Source: Haloarcula litorea (lineage in GTDB: Archaea; Halobacteriota; Halobacteria; Halobacteriales; Haloarculaceae). From it: a stretch of 64,000 nt of DNA. The position numbers and the translations under genes were made by a program. This document shows, piece after piece, positions 37,253 through 45,454 of this stretch; within the stretch, counting starts at the first letter, position 1, and each line of letters starts with the position of its first letter. The DNA is taken from NCBI RefSeq assembly GCF_029338195.1, contig NZ_CP119779.1, positions 806,001 to 870,000 of the forward strand, read 5' to 3'. The notes beneath the pieces were generated by a model. It was given only the letters and a program-made list of their open reading frames with translations. It ran no database searches and had not been told where the DNA came from.

Positions 37253-38325
37253 AGTATCACCAGCTCCTGTTCGATCTCGTCTGGTCCGAGTCCCGCCTCG
37301 CGGCCGCGCGCGATGGCGCGGATGTTGTCCACCTCGCGCTCCTTGGCGAGGATGTAGGAGAACACCGGACAGACCGACAGCGGGTAGCGGTTCGACAGCT
37401 TGTCCGCGTACTCCAGCAGCGCCGCGTCGAGCGCGCGCTCGAACTCGATGAGGTTGTCGGCCTCGGCCAGCGCGTCCAGTGCCGCGTCGAGGTCGTCCGC
37501 GTACGTGCTCTCGCGGACTCGCGAGACGAGTCCCTCGACGTTCGTGGCCAGCTGTGCGAGGCTGTCCTCGTCGAACAGCTTCCCGCCCTCGATGTAGTAC
37601 TCCGAGGGGTCGAGGTCCGCGCCGCTGCGGGCCAGCCGGAGCGCGTTCCGGAGGTTCCGGAAGTCGACCTCCGCCGTGAGGAACTCGACGTAGAGTCCGG
37701 TCGGGCTGTCGATCTCGGGGTTGTCCGGGAGCCCCTCCAGCAGCGTCTCGTAGAACGCGCGGTCGACGGCGTTCTCCAGCGGGACGAGCGTCTCGGTCTC
37801 CTCGTAGACCTCGTAGGCCGCCGCCAGCCCCTCGCCGAAGATGGTGTCGTCGAGCAGCTCGACGACGTCCTCGACGCTGCCGGCGTTCAGCAGCGCCTCG
37901 ATGCGCCGGTCCTCGAACTCGCCGGCGCGGATGAGGTCGTCCTCGACGTCCGAGGAGTCGACGCCGGAGTAGAGGCCGCGGAGGACCGTCTTGACGTTCC
38001 AGGCGTCGAACTTCCGGAGGTAGCGGGCGACGTAGTCGTACAGTCGGCCCTCGGACCAGTCCAGCAGGTCGTCGAAGTGCTTCGCGAGGTTGCGGTTGAG
38101 CGCGTACTCGATGAGGTCGACGCCGGAGTGGCGCGCGCCGAGGGCGTTCATCTCGGTCTCGTACTCCGTGTCCTCCATGAAGCGGGCGATCTCGCCCGTC
38201 CCCATCCGGACCAGCTTCCGGTAGTCGTCGTCGTCGAACAGCGACGAGCGACGGGACCGAACCCGAGCGATGACGTACTCGTAGTTGCTTCCTTGGCCGC
38301 TCTGTGCCGTCGTTGGCCCGCTCAT
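37249..38325 (-). CDS. atpC: A-type ATP synthase subunit C
   Basis: A 358-residue socket subunit (V-type d/AC39 family) linking the central stalk to the membrane ring. It is mainly helical, in three similar bundles; recognisable parts are [27 protein letters not shown] near the N-terminus, [23 protein letters not shown] in the middle and [22 protein letters not shown] near the C-terminus. Its start overlaps atpE by 4 bp and its end overlaps atpF by 4 bp, all ATGA-type junctions. Confidence 0.95.
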   Translation of the reverse strand: MSGPTTAQSGQGSNYEYVIARVRSRRSSLFDDDDYRKLVRMGTGEIARFMEDTEYETEMNALGARHSGVDLIEYALNRNLAKHFDDLLDWSEGRLYDYVARYLRKFDAWNVKTVLRGLYSGVDSSDVEDDLIRAGEFEDRRIEALLNAGSVEDVVELLDDTIFGEGLAAAYEVYEETETLVPLENAVDRAFYETLLEGLPDNPEIDSPTGLYVEFLTAEVDFRNLRNALRLARSGADLDPSEYYIEGGKLFDEDSLAQLATNVEGLVSRVRESTYADDLDAALDALAEADNLIEFERALDAALLEYADKLSNRYPLSVCPVFSYILAKEREVDNIRAIARGREAGLGPDEIEQELVIL

Positions 38326-38906
38326 TGGTCGTCGAACAGTCGGTCGCTGATTTCCTTCAGGTTGTCTTCCCAGACCTGTTCGAGGACCGAGTCGAACGTG
38401 TTGTTCACGCGGACCCGGGCACCCTCGCTCTCGACCACCACGCCGCCGAGGCAGTCGTACTCGCCGGCGAACGTCGCGTCGTCGTAGTCGGTGAGGATGT
38501 CCTCGATGAGGCCCTCGTCGGCGGCGCGACCGCGGACCTGCAGGCTGGCACCGTCGTCGAACTCCGCGACGGCACCCTCCAGCAGTTCGCGGGTCAGCTC
38601 CTCGCGGCGGTCGCCCTCGAGGTCGGCGATGGCCTGCTCGGCCTCCTCGCGGACCTCTTCGAGGACGTCCCGCCGGGCGTTGAGCCGGGCCTGCTTGGCC
38701 TCGAGCTTCGCGGAGGAGAGTCGCTGTTCGCGCTCCCGCTCGATCTCCCGCTCGACCTCGGCCTGTCGCTCCTCGCGGATCTCCTCGGCGTCGGCCTCGG
38801 CCTCGGCGACGATCTCCTCGGCTCGCTCGTCGGCGTCGTCCCGAATCTCCTCTGCACGCGCGCGGGCCTCGTCTCGGATGTCCTCTACGACTGTATCAAG
38901 GCTCAT
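38322..38906 (-). CDS. atpE: A-type ATP synthase subunit E
   Basis: A 194-residue peripheral-stalk subunit. The first 100 residues are a long right-handed coiled coil rich in Glu, Arg and Ala (such as ADERAEEIVAEAEADAEEIREE), pairing with subunit H. The C-terminal globular domain contains YDCLGGVVVESEGARVRVNNTFDSVLEQV, which binds the head. It follows atpK by 21 bp and overlaps atpC by 4 bp. Confidence 0.94.
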   Translation of the reverse strand: MSLDTVVEDIRDEARARAEEIRDDADERAEEIVAEAEADAEEIREERQAEVEREIEREREQRLSSAKLEAKQARLNARRDVLEEVREEAEQAIADLEGDRREELTRELLEGAVAEFDDGASLQVRGRAADEGLIEDILTDYDDATFAGEYDCLGGVVVESEGARVRVNNTFDSVLEQVWEDNLKEISDRLFDDQ

Positions 38907-38927
38907 TATTGGAAAAGGGGGGAGTGT

Positions 38928-39185
38928 TTAGACGACGAAGACGACGACCAGCGCCAGGATGACGAGTGTCTCCGGCAGGACCGTGAGGATGAGGCCACGG
39001 CCGAACATACTGTCGTCCTCGGCGATAGCGCCGACGGCGGCGGCACCGATCCCACGCTCGGCGTACCCGGAGCCGAGGGCGGCGAGCCCGACGGCCAGGG
39101 CGGCCGCCGCGGAGGCGGGGATGGCGGGTGCGGCGCTACCTTCCTGCAGTACAGCGTTGACAACGAGTGCGATGTTCTCGATCAT
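38928..39185 (-). CDS. atpK: A-type ATP synthase subunit K (membrane ring proteolipid)
   Basis: An 85-residue two-helix proteolipid, the c-ring subunit. The first TM helix follows ALAVGLAALGSGYAERGIG, with the loop around AEDDSMFGRG, and the second helix carries the ion-binding Glu at about residue 72 in LTVLPETLVILALVVVF. The length of one hairpin is typical of haloarchaea, not the duplicated V-type form. The ATG at 39185 (MIENIALVVNAVLQEG) is chosen because the long in-frame upstream extension lies in a 200-bp spacer after atpI and has no membrane character. The spacer 39186-39387 is large for this operon and AT-richer; it might hold an internal promoter that raises ring-subunit expression. 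Confidence 0.93.
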   Translation of the reverse strand: MIENIALVVNAVLQEGSAAPAIPASAAAALAVGLAALGSGYAERGIGAAAVGAIAEDDSMFGRGLILTVLPETLVILALVVVFVV

Positions 39186-39387
39186 ATTGAAGTCCTCTCT
39201 GGGGTTGCTCGTGTCCGAACAGGCGTATGTGACCCCACGGAGTTCATAAAGCTTCCCAAAAGCGTTCGTCAGCGTCCTGTTCCGCCCGTTTAGCCCCTCT
39301 CGTACCGACGAGTGGTACGCGGTGACAGTCCACTGATCGCGGCCCACAGGAAGGGATTCCCGGCAGACGAACGGACGGGACCGACGA

Positions 39388-41604
39388 TCAGTCGTCGGTG
39401 GTGTAGTTCCGCTCGTAGCCGAACGGGTTGTAGGCCTTGCCGCCGCCCTCGAAGAACTTCCCGAAGAACTCGACGTACTCAAGACGCACGCCCTGCAGGC
39501 CCGCACTGGTGACCCCCAGCACGAGGACGAGGACGTGCCCGAGGACCAGCACCAGCAGGCCGCCGACGACCCCGGCGATGCCGGAGTGCATCAGTCCGGG
39601 GAACATAACGGCCTCCTGCCCGTACTCGGCGATGGCCCACTCGGGACCGTGGCCGATGAGGAAGTGGAACTCGCCGTCGTGCGTGTACGCCCCGAAGAAC
39701 AGGAGGTTGACCACGAAGGCCATCCCCGCCTTCGCCAGCAGCACGGCCGCGAGCCGGGTGTACGACAGCACGTTCACCAAAACGTTCAGGAACTCCACGA
39801 CCTCGATGATGTCGGCGAGTCCGAGCAGGACGAGCCCGGCGAAGAACGGGAGCAGCCACGCCGAGAACGGCGCGCCGATGACCGGGATCTCGAAGAGGTT
39901 GAACGCGGGTACGCCGGCGAAGCCCCAGGCGTAGGGGTTCCCGGCGAAGACACCCTCCTCGGCGGTGTAGAGGAAGTTCGGTGCGGCTCCGTTCGCGCCG
40001 GAGAACACCCAGCCCCACAGGCCGAAGAGCATCAGGAGCCACGACCCGCTCTCGGTGATCGCGTCCCAGAGCCCGTGGCCGAGGTTCTCGACGAAGTCGA
40101 AGATCCAGCCGGCCGCGAGGTGGACCATCCCGGCCAGCAGGCTGAGCGTCAGCCACGCCAGCGCGTAGTTCGCGTAGGTGGGCTGGAGCCCCTTGTGCAT
40201 CGGCGGCTTGCCGTTGAACAGCACCTCGCCGACGGTGTGCAGTCCGAAGATCTCGCCGTAGAGGATCCCGAACAGCGCGGTGAACCCACCGGCCCACATC
40301 GCGACGCCGCCGAGGCTCTTCAGCACGTCGCTGTCGACGCCGGTGTAGAGTCCGTAGCCGGCCAGGAAGTAGAGGATACCGTACCCGAGATCGCCGATCA
40401 TGAACCCGTAGAACGCCGGGAAGGTGAGGAAGAACGCGACCGTCGGGTCGAACTCGCCGTACTTCGGGCGGTTGACGACCTCGACGAGGTCCTCGAACGG
40501 CTTGACTCCGCGGGGGTTGTCCTGGATGACCGGCGGGTCGTCGGCGCTCATCGTGACGACGCCGCCGTCGGCGACGGCCTCCTGGGAGTCGTCGGCCTCG
40601 GTGTCGCCGACGGTGACGTCGCCGGTGTCGTGGTCCTGCGCCCCGGAGTCGATCTCCTCGCGGGAGTGGACGTGGCCCTCGTCGTCGTACTCCGCGACTT
40701 CGGTCCGGTCGATGTCGATCGCCGCCCCGACGGCCTCGGTGACGGTCTCCTTGAACTCGGTGTACCTGTCGTTGGGGATCCAGCCCTCGGCGACGAAGGC
40801 GTTGGCCGTCGTCGCGAACGAGAGGGGAGCCTCGGCCTTCTGGACCTCGATCGCCAGCTGCTCCTCGGCGGCCAGCAGGAACTCGTCGTAGTCCAGCCGG
40901 AGGTCGTCGAGCTCGTCCTCGACGGTGTCGAGCTTCGACTCCAGCTGCTGTTTCTCGTGGCGCAGCTCCTCGAGGTACTCCGTCGGCTCGCCCTCGCCGT
41001 CGGGGACTTCGAGCGCGGAGAAGTCCGCGCCGACCAGCGCGTCCTGGAGGTCACTCTCGTCGGCCCGGGCGAAGACGGCGACGACGCCGTCCTCGCTGAA
41101 CACCTCGAAGGGGGCCAGGTCGGCATCGACGACGGCGTCTCGGACGTCGCCGGCGTCGCCCTCGCCGACCGCGACCGAGAGCGTGTCGTAGTCGCGCAGG
41201 AGGTCGAGGTCGATGCCCAGCGTCACGAACGGCTCCATCGTGTCGATGCGCTCCTCGACGTCTCGGAGCTCCGCCTCCAGCTCGTTGCGACGGTCCTCGA
41301 GCTCGGTGACCTCCCGGCGGATCTCCTCGAGCTTGCCGTCGAGCGCGTCGTCGGGGACGAGCTGCGAGGAGCCGGCGTCGTCCTCGTCGACGCCCAGGAT
41401 GGACTGCAGCGACCGGACGGTGACGAGCTTGTCGGCGGCCTCGTCGGCACCCTCGACCGGGTCGCCCGGCTCGAACCCGTCCCACGAGCCGTCGTACTCG
41501 GTGACGTGGAGCATGTCGAGGCCGTGGACGGCCTCGATGGTGTCGTCCATCACGCGCTTCGACCCCGTCACCGAGACGCGGCACATCTTCTCAGGTCTGA
41601 GCAT
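39388..41604 (-). CDS. atpI: A-type ATP synthase subunit I
   Basis: A 738-residue membrane stator subunit (V-type a-subunit homologue). The soluble N-terminal half (about residues 1-380) is acidic and contains long coiled-coil stretches. The C-terminal half has seven to eight TM helices, with GLHTVGEVLFNG, SYTRLAAVLLAKAGMAFVVN including the essential Arg, and the late VVGGLLVLVLGHVLVLVLGV. The protein ends with EYVEFFGKFFEGGGKAYNPFGYERNY. The ATG at 41604 lies inside the end of atpH, a 14-bp overlap, and gives the conserved start MLRPEKMCRVSVTGSK; an upstream in-frame start would be entirely within atpH. Confidence 0.96.
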   Translation of the reverse strand: MLRPEKMCRVSVTGSKRVMDDTIEAVHGLDMLHVTEYDGSWDGFEPGDPVEGADEAADKLVTVRSLQSILGVDEDDAGSSQLVPDDALDGKLEEIRREVTELEDRRNELEAELRDVEERIDTMEPFVTLGIDLDLLRDYDTLSVAVGEGDAGDVRDAVVDADLAPFEVFSEDGVVAVFARADESDLQDALVGADFSALEVPDGEGEPTEYLEELRHEKQQLESKLDTVEDELDDLRLDYDEFLLAAEEQLAIEVQKAEAPLSFATTANAFVAEGWIPNDRYTEFKETVTEAVGAAIDIDRTEVAEYDDEGHVHSREEIDSGAQDHDTGDVTVGDTEADDSQEAVADGGVVTMSADDPPVIQDNPRGVKPFEDLVEVVNRPKYGEFDPTVAFFLTFPAFYGFMIGDLGYGILYFLAGYGLYTGVDSDVLKSLGGVAMWAGGFTALFGILYGEIFGLHTVGEVLFNGKPPMHKGLQPTYANYALAWLTLSLLAGMVHLAAGWIFDFVENLGHGLWDAITESGSWLLMLFGLWGWVFSGANGAAPNFLYTAEEGVFAGNPYAWGFAGVPAFNLFEIPVIGAPFSAWLLPFFAGLVLLGLADIIEVVEFLNVLVNVLSYTRLAAVLLAKAGMAFVVNLLFFGAYTHDGEFHFLIGHGPEWAIAEYGQEAVMFPGLMHSGIAGVVGGLLVLVLGHVLVLVLGVTSAGLQGVRLEYVEFFGKFFEGGGKAYNPFGYERNYTTDD

Positions 41605-41923
41605 GTACCGCCTCCTCGAACAGGTCGACGACGTGGTCGACCACCTCGTCGCGGTTGCCGGCGGCCTGCTCCTCGAGTTCCGCGCGGGCCGCCTCCCCCT
41701 CCTCGATGAGCTCCTCGCGCTCGGCCTCGATCTCCTCGCGTTCCTCGTCGAGGCGCTCCTGTGCGGCCGCGTCGGCCTCCTCGCGGGCCTGCTCGCGGAT
41801 CTCGTCGGCCCGCTCACGGGCCTCCGCGATGCGCTCCTCGCGGTCTTCCTCGGCCTCGGCGACGATCTCCTCGGCCTCCCGCTCGGCCTCTTTGATCTCC
41901 CTGAGAACGTCTTCCTGTGGCAT
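41591..41923 (-). CDS. atpH: A-type ATP synthase subunit H
   Basis: A 110-residue, almost wholly helical subunit of the peripheral stalk. It is very rich in Glu, Ala and Arg (EEIVAEAEEDREERIAEARE), a coiled coil that pairs with subunit E. It is the first gene of the nine-gene atp operon. A TATA-like box (CCAAATAG on this strand, 41953-41960) lies about 33 bp before its ATG at 41923. The gene overlaps atpI by 14 bp. The divergent methyltransferase starts 126 bp away. Confidence 0.93.
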   Translation of the reverse strand: MPQEDVLREIKEAEREAEEIVAEAEEDREERIAEARERADEIREQAREEADAAAQERLDEEREEIEAEREELIEEGEAARAELEEQAAGNRDEVVDHVVDLFEEAVHAQT

Positions 41924-41952
41924 TTGCTAATCGTGTCTCCCTTGCCTCACGG

Positions 41953-41960
41953 CCTATTTG
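41953..41960 (-). promoter_or_regulatory. TATA-like box of the atp operon
   Basis: CCAAATAG on the minus strand about 33 bp upstream of the atpH ATG, in the AT-richest part of the 126-bp divergent gap. Confidence 0.5.
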
Positions 41961-42049
41961 GTAGTTGCGAAACTCGCGCGCACACGAGCGGGGCCCGGCG
42001 TTGTCGGGAATCCGGGGAATTATCACCGCGAACGCCCAACGAACGGGTA

Positions 42050-42670
42050 ATGGGAGTCCTCGAGAACAAGTCCCGCGCCCGGACGTTCTACAAGTACCTC
42101 TCGAAGGTGTACGACCAGGTCAACCCGTTCATCTGGGACGAGCGGATGCGCGACGAGGCCATCGGGATGCTGGACCTCGACCCCGACGACGCGGTGGTCG
42201 ACATCGGCTGTGGCACCGGCTTCGCCACCGAGGGACTGCTGGAACACGTCGACACCGTCTACGGCCTCGACCAGAGCCAACACCAGCTCTCGAAGGCCTA
42301 CCAGAAGTTCGGGAAACACGGCGACGTCCGGTTCCACCTCGGCGACGCCGAGCGGCTCCCCTTCAAGGACGACACCTTCGACGTGGTGTGGTCGTCGGGC
42401 TCCATCGAGTACTGGCCCAACCCCGTCGACGCCCTCGAGGAGTGCCGCCGCATCGCCAAGCCCGGCGGTCGGGTCCTCATCGTCGGCCCGGACTACCCGA
42501 ACTCCAGCGTGTTCCAGAAGCTCGCCGACGCCATCATGCTGTTCTACGACGAGGCGGAGGCCGACCGGATGTTCCGCGAGGCCGGGTTCACGGAGTTCGA
42601 ACACCACATCCAGCAGTCGCGGCCGGGGAGTCCGCGGGCGATCACGACCGTCGCCGACGTTCCCGAGTGA
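42050..42670 (+). CDS. Class I SAM-dependent methyltransferase (UbiE-like)
   Basis: A 206-residue methyltransferase. The SAM-binding motif I is VVDIGCGTGFATEGL (about residues 49-63), followed by YGLDQS for motif post-I and FDVVWSSGSIEYWPNP for motif II. The N-terminal helix (RTFYKYLSKVYDQVNPFIW) resembles UbiE/MPBQ methyltransferases of quinone synthesis, so methylation of menaquinone is possible, but the substrate is not proven. The ATG at 42050 has a TATA-like GAATTATC at 42017-42024. The last 19 codons are duplicated downstream at 42764. It is not in an operon with the atp genes, which run the other way. Confidence 0.9.
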   Translation: MGVLENKSRARTFYKYLSKVYDQVNPFIWDERMRDEAIGMLDLDPDDAVVDIGCGTGFATEGLLEHVDTVYGLDQSQHQLSKAYQKFGKHGDVRFHLGDAERLPFKDDTFDVVWSSGSIEYWPNPVDALEECRRIAKPGGRVLIVGPDYPNSSVFQKLADAIMLFYDEAEADRMFREAGFTEFEHHIQQSRPGSPRAITTVADVPE

Positions 42671-42671
42671 G
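42613..42671 (+). repeat. 59-bp direct repeat, copy 1 (inside the methyltransferase gene)
   Basis: This copy covers the last 18 codons, the stop codon and one more base of the methyltransferase gene. It is identical, base for base as read, to 42764-42822, so one 151-bp unit separates equivalent positions. Sequence immediately before both copies differs. Confidence 0.9.
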
Positions 42672-42698
42672 GCGGCTCCGAACGCAGTGAGGAGCGGC

Positions 42699-42716
42699 TT
42701 TTTCGCCCACGTTTTT
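42699..42716 (+). terminator. T-tract terminator after the methyltransferase
   Basis: Two T5 runs (42699-42703 and 42711-42716 region) lie 30-45 bp after the stop codon in otherwise GC-rich sequence. Archaeal transcription ends on such tracts without needing a hairpin. Confidence 0.5.
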
Positions 42717-42763
42717 CGAGGAGTGGTCGCCGCGGGCGACCCGACGACGAAAAAGGTGGTCCG

Positions 42764-42822
42764 GCAGTCGCGGCCGGGGAGTCCGCGGGCGATCACGACC
42801 GTCGCCGACGTTCCCGAGTGAG
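42764..42822 (+). repeat. 59-bp direct repeat, copy 2 (orphan gene tail)
   Basis: An exact second copy of the 3' end of the methyltransferase gene, including its stop codon, without any gene in front of it. It sits between the methyltransferase and the convergent secreted-protein gene, and has no promoter or start of its own. Confidence 0.9.
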
Positions 42823-42864
42823 ACGGGACCGAGCGGAGCCAGCGGAGGGGTCTGCCTCGGAGGT

Positions 42865-44097
42865 TTATGCGTCGATGGGGACCGAGACGTCGGCCCCGCC
42901 GCTGGTGACGTTGACCGTCGCCGGCCCGCGGGGTTCGACGATCCAGAGCGCGCCGTCGGAGCCGGTCCGGCCCACCTGGCGGCCGTCGACGGCGACGCGG
43001 GCGTCGACGGCCTGTCCGGTGCCGTTGTCAGACACCGTCACCCGCATCGGACCGGTCTGGTAGGACCGTTGGACGACGACCCGGAGGCCGTCGTTGACGA
43101 CCGGATCGCCGGTGGTGGTCCTGACCGTCGCGAGGTCGTGGTGCTGGAGTTCGTAGAAGACGTTCGTCGTCCCGCCGTCGAGGTACGCCGTGAGACGGCC
43201 ACCGGGATAGTCGGCCGACAGCCGGTAGATCCCCGAGGTCCCGTAGGTGAAGAAGCTCGGTCGCTGGCGGTCGTAGAGCCAGTCGTACAGCGTCGAGGCA
43301 CGCTCGTCGGCGACGTCGAGCCGACTGGTGCCGGGGTCGCCCTCGGCGGCCGCGGCGAACTCGTCGGGCAGACTGGGCGCGCGCTCGTCGCCGAGGCGCG
43401 TCTCCCGGACGTACTGGCCGTCGTCGATGACGGCCACCGTGTAGCCGGTCTCGGAGGCCTCGACGTACGCGACGTCGGGCTCGTCGGCACCCCCGAGCGT
43501 CGACGCGAGTCGGTCGCCGACCGGCCCGTACAGGACCCTGACGTTCCCCTGCACGTTGTCGAGTCGGGTCCCCATCCCGTCGGTCATACTGTAGTCGGGC
43601 GCGATCCGGACGGTCCGCTCGATCGCGGAGAGGTAGCCGGACAGCGCCCGGGCCTCGGTGTCGACCAGCGCCCGGGTCCGGAGGAGGTCCGAGGCCGTCG
43701 TCTCGCCGGCGGCGTAGCGTTCGAGCGCCCGCTGCTGGCTGCGGTCCAGCTCGGCCTCCCTGGTCTCGATGGCGGACAGCGTCGAGCGGAGGAGCTGTCG
43801 GCGCTGAGCCTCGGACTCCAGCCGGCGGAACTCGGTCGTGAACGCGGCGGCCTCGTGTTGCTGGTGGAGATCGCGGGAGCCGACGGCGACGGCGGCACCG
43901 ACGTCGATCCCGCTGTCGTTGTACTCGGCCGCCCGGACCTGGTCACCGGGGATCGCGAGGTGGTTGGTCGTGTTCGAGATCTCCGCGATCCTGGGTGCCG
44001 GCCCGGACGCTGTCGTCGTGGTCGCCCAGCCAGCGGCGGGCGTGGCCGTCGCACCGACCAACAGGAGTGCGACGAGGAGGGCAAAGCGGGGGCGCAT
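42865..44097 (-). CDS. Secreted haloarchaeal protein, DUF7094/DUF7096-like
   Basis: A 410-residue exported protein. The N-terminal signal (RFALLVALLLVGATATPAAG) lacks a lipobox. A helical, Arg/Glu-rich segment (about residues 90-170, FRRLESEAQRRQLLRSTLSA and following) could form a coiled coil. The last 120 residues are beta-rich and end with an Ig-like segment, VDARVAVDGRQVGRTGSDGAL. From memory this matches haloarchaeal DUF7094/DUF7096 architecture, of unknown function. It is divergent from the membrane-anchored HTH protein at 44252, with tandem GACGTTTCA boxes in between, and the two may form one regulatory unit. The ATG at 44097 (MRPRFALL) starts the signal peptide; an upstream in-frame one adds six residues. 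Confidence 0.75.
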   Translation of the reverse strand: MRPRFALLVALLLVGATATPAAGWATTTTASGPAPRIAEISNTTNHLAIPGDQVRAAEYNDSGIDVGAAVAVGSRDLHQQHEAAAFTTEFRRLESEAQRRQLLRSTLSAIETREAELDRSQQRALERYAAGETTASDLLRTRALVDTEARALSGYLSAIERTVRIAPDYSMTDGMGTRLDNVQGNVRVLYGPVGDRLASTLGGADEPDVAYVEASETGYTVAVIDDGQYVRETRLGDERAPSLPDEFAAAAEGDPGTSRLDVADERASTLYDWLYDRQRPSFFTYGTSGIYRLSADYPGGRLTAYLDGGTTNVFYELQHHDLATVRTTTGDPVVNDGLRVVVQRSYQTGPMRVTVSDNGTGQAVDARVAVDGRQVGRTGSDGALWIVEPRGPATVNVTSGGADVSVPIDA

Positions 44098-44141
44098 CGT
44101 TACTCGGTAGACCACCGCGGTACAAAAATCCCCCTATTGTC

Positions 44142-44202
44142 GTGAAACGAACGGACGAGCGAGAGGTGCTTAGACGTTTCAAAACGTAATCTGACGTTTC
44201 AC
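44142..44202. promoter_or_regulatory. Cluster of CGTTTCA-type boxes in the divergent gap
   Basis: GTGAAACG (44142-44149) is the inverse of CGTTTCAC (44195-44202), and GACGTTTCA occurs at 44173-44181 and again at 44193-44201, exactly 20 bp apart, about two helical turns. This geometry suits cooperative binding by a dimeric regulator acting on both divergent genes. Confidence 0.5.
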
Positions 44203-44251
44203 CGTCGGATAGAAAGGGTTTTCCCGTCGGCAGGACGACAACCGCGTGGTT

Positions 44252-45379
44252 ATGTCCCCGCGGCTCTCCACCGCCCTCTTCGCACTCCTGGTCGCGGCGT
44301 TGCTGGTGCCCGCCGCCGGCGGCGCGGTCACCACCAGCGCGTCCGACGTGGGCGTCGCCCAACAGGAGACCCCGACACCCGTCACCGAGAACACCACCTT
44401 CTACCTCCAGCTGGAGCCCAACGGGGACGCACGGTGGACCATCACCGACACGTACGCGCTCGAGGACGCCAACGACACGGACGCCTTCGAGCAACTCGGT
44501 CAGCGGTTCGAGGACGGCGAGACCGACGCCGGGTGGGAGCGGGCCTTCCGGCAGGCAAACCGGGCCGCGGTGGAGGCCACCGGGCGCGAGATGAACATCA
44601 CGGGCGTCGAACGTGACTACGTCGTCGGGGAGCGGCGCGGCCAGCTCGTCCTGACGTTCACCTGGACGAACTTCGCGACGGTCGAGGGGGACCGACTGGT
44701 CGTCGACGACGCGTTCAACACGAGCGACGGCACGTGGTTCGACGGCCTCACCGCCGACCAGCGCCTGGTGATCTCGGCACCGGCCGGCTACGGCGTCCAG
44801 AACTCGCCGCCACAGACGGCCGTCGTCGACGGTGAGTTGCGGTTCGAGGGTCCGCGGGAGTTCGACCCCACGTTCCTGGAGATCGTCTACACCGGCGACC
44901 AGGAGCGCACGACCTCGCCGGCGACGGAGACGCCCGACGGGGAGGGACTGCTCGGTTCGCTCCCGCCGTGGCTCGGCGGGGCGCTGGTCCTCGTCGGCCT
45001 CGGGGGGGTCGTCTGGTACCTCCAGCGACACAGCGACGCGGACCTGCCGTCGCCGGCCGCGACCGACGACGGGGACGGCGACGACGGCGACGGTCCCGAC
45101 GACGACGAGCCGACGCCCGCCGCCGAGGGCGCGAACGGCGACACCGAGGCGGTGGACGTGGAGCTGCTGAGCGACGAGGAGCGGGTCGAGCGCCTCCTCG
45201 AGGAGAACGGCGGGCGGATGAAGCAGGCCCGCATCGTCAAGGAGACCGGCTGGTCCAACGCCAAGGTGTCGCAGCTGCTCTCATCGATGGACGAGGCCGA
45301 CCGGATCGACAAGCTCCGCATCGGCCGCGAGAACCTCATCTCGTTCCCCGACGAGGACGTGGCCGACATCGACGAGTAG
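44252..45379 (+). CDS. Membrane-anchored helix-turn-helix protein (DUF7345/DUF7343-like)
   Basis: A 375-residue protein with a signal peptide (about residues 1-25), a beta-rich outer domain to about 235, a single TM helix (WLGGALVLVGLGGVVWYL), a very acidic linker, and a C-terminal winged helix of about 60 residues (RVERLLEENGGRMKQARIVK followed by KVSQLLSSMDEADRIDKL). Thus DNA-binding and external domains are joined through the membrane, like a one-component sensor. From memory the domains are DUF7345 and DUF7343 of haloarchaea. The ATG at 44252 is preferred to a GTG two codons earlier. The divergent secreted protein may be its target or its ligand partner. A strong palindrome follows the stop codon. 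Confidence 0.82.
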   Translation: MSPRLSTALFALLVAALLVPAAGGAVTTSASDVGVAQQETPTPVTENTTFYLQLEPNGDARWTITDTYALEDANDTDAFEQLGQRFEDGETDAGWERAFRQANRAAVEATGREMNITGVERDYVVGERRGQLVLTFTWTNFATVEGDRLVVDDAFNTSDGTWFDGLTADQRLVISAPAGYGVQNSPPQTAVVDGELRFEGPREFDPTFLEIVYTGDQERTTSPATETPDGEGLLGSLPPWLGGALVLVGLGGVVWYLQRHSDADLPSPAATDDGDGDDGDGPDDDEPTPAAEGANGDTEAVDVELLSDEERVERLLEENGGRMKQARIVKETGWSNAKVSQLLSSMDEADRIDKLRIGRENLISFPDEDVADIDE

Positions 45380-45389
45380 CTCCCCTGCC

Positions 45390-45408
45390 ACAACACCGAT
45401 GGTGTTGT
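45390..45408. promoter_or_regulatory. Perfect palindrome between the HTH gene and etfB
   Basis: ACAACACC-GAT-GGTGTTGT, an 8-bp inverted repeat with three central bases, starting 11 bp after the HTH stop and followed by TTTT. It could be a terminator for the HTH gene or an operator for etfB; the etfB TATA box lies 16 bp further on. Confidence 0.5.
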
Positions 45409-45423
45409 TTTCGGTTCGGAAAC

Positions 45424-45430
45424 GTTTATT
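45424..45430 (+). promoter_or_regulatory. TATA box of the etfBA operon
   Basis: GTTTATT centred 28 bp before the etfB ATG at 45455, consistent with a leaderless mRNA. Confidence 0.6.
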
Positions 45431-45454
45431 CGCCGGCCGGACCGACACCGAGGT

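Noticed and set aside
42671-42821. Pseudogene of a second methyltransferase
   Set aside because: Only 59 bp of the gene end is repeated; the preceding sequence shows no similarity to the methyltransferase, so it is better described as a short duplication than as a decayed gene.
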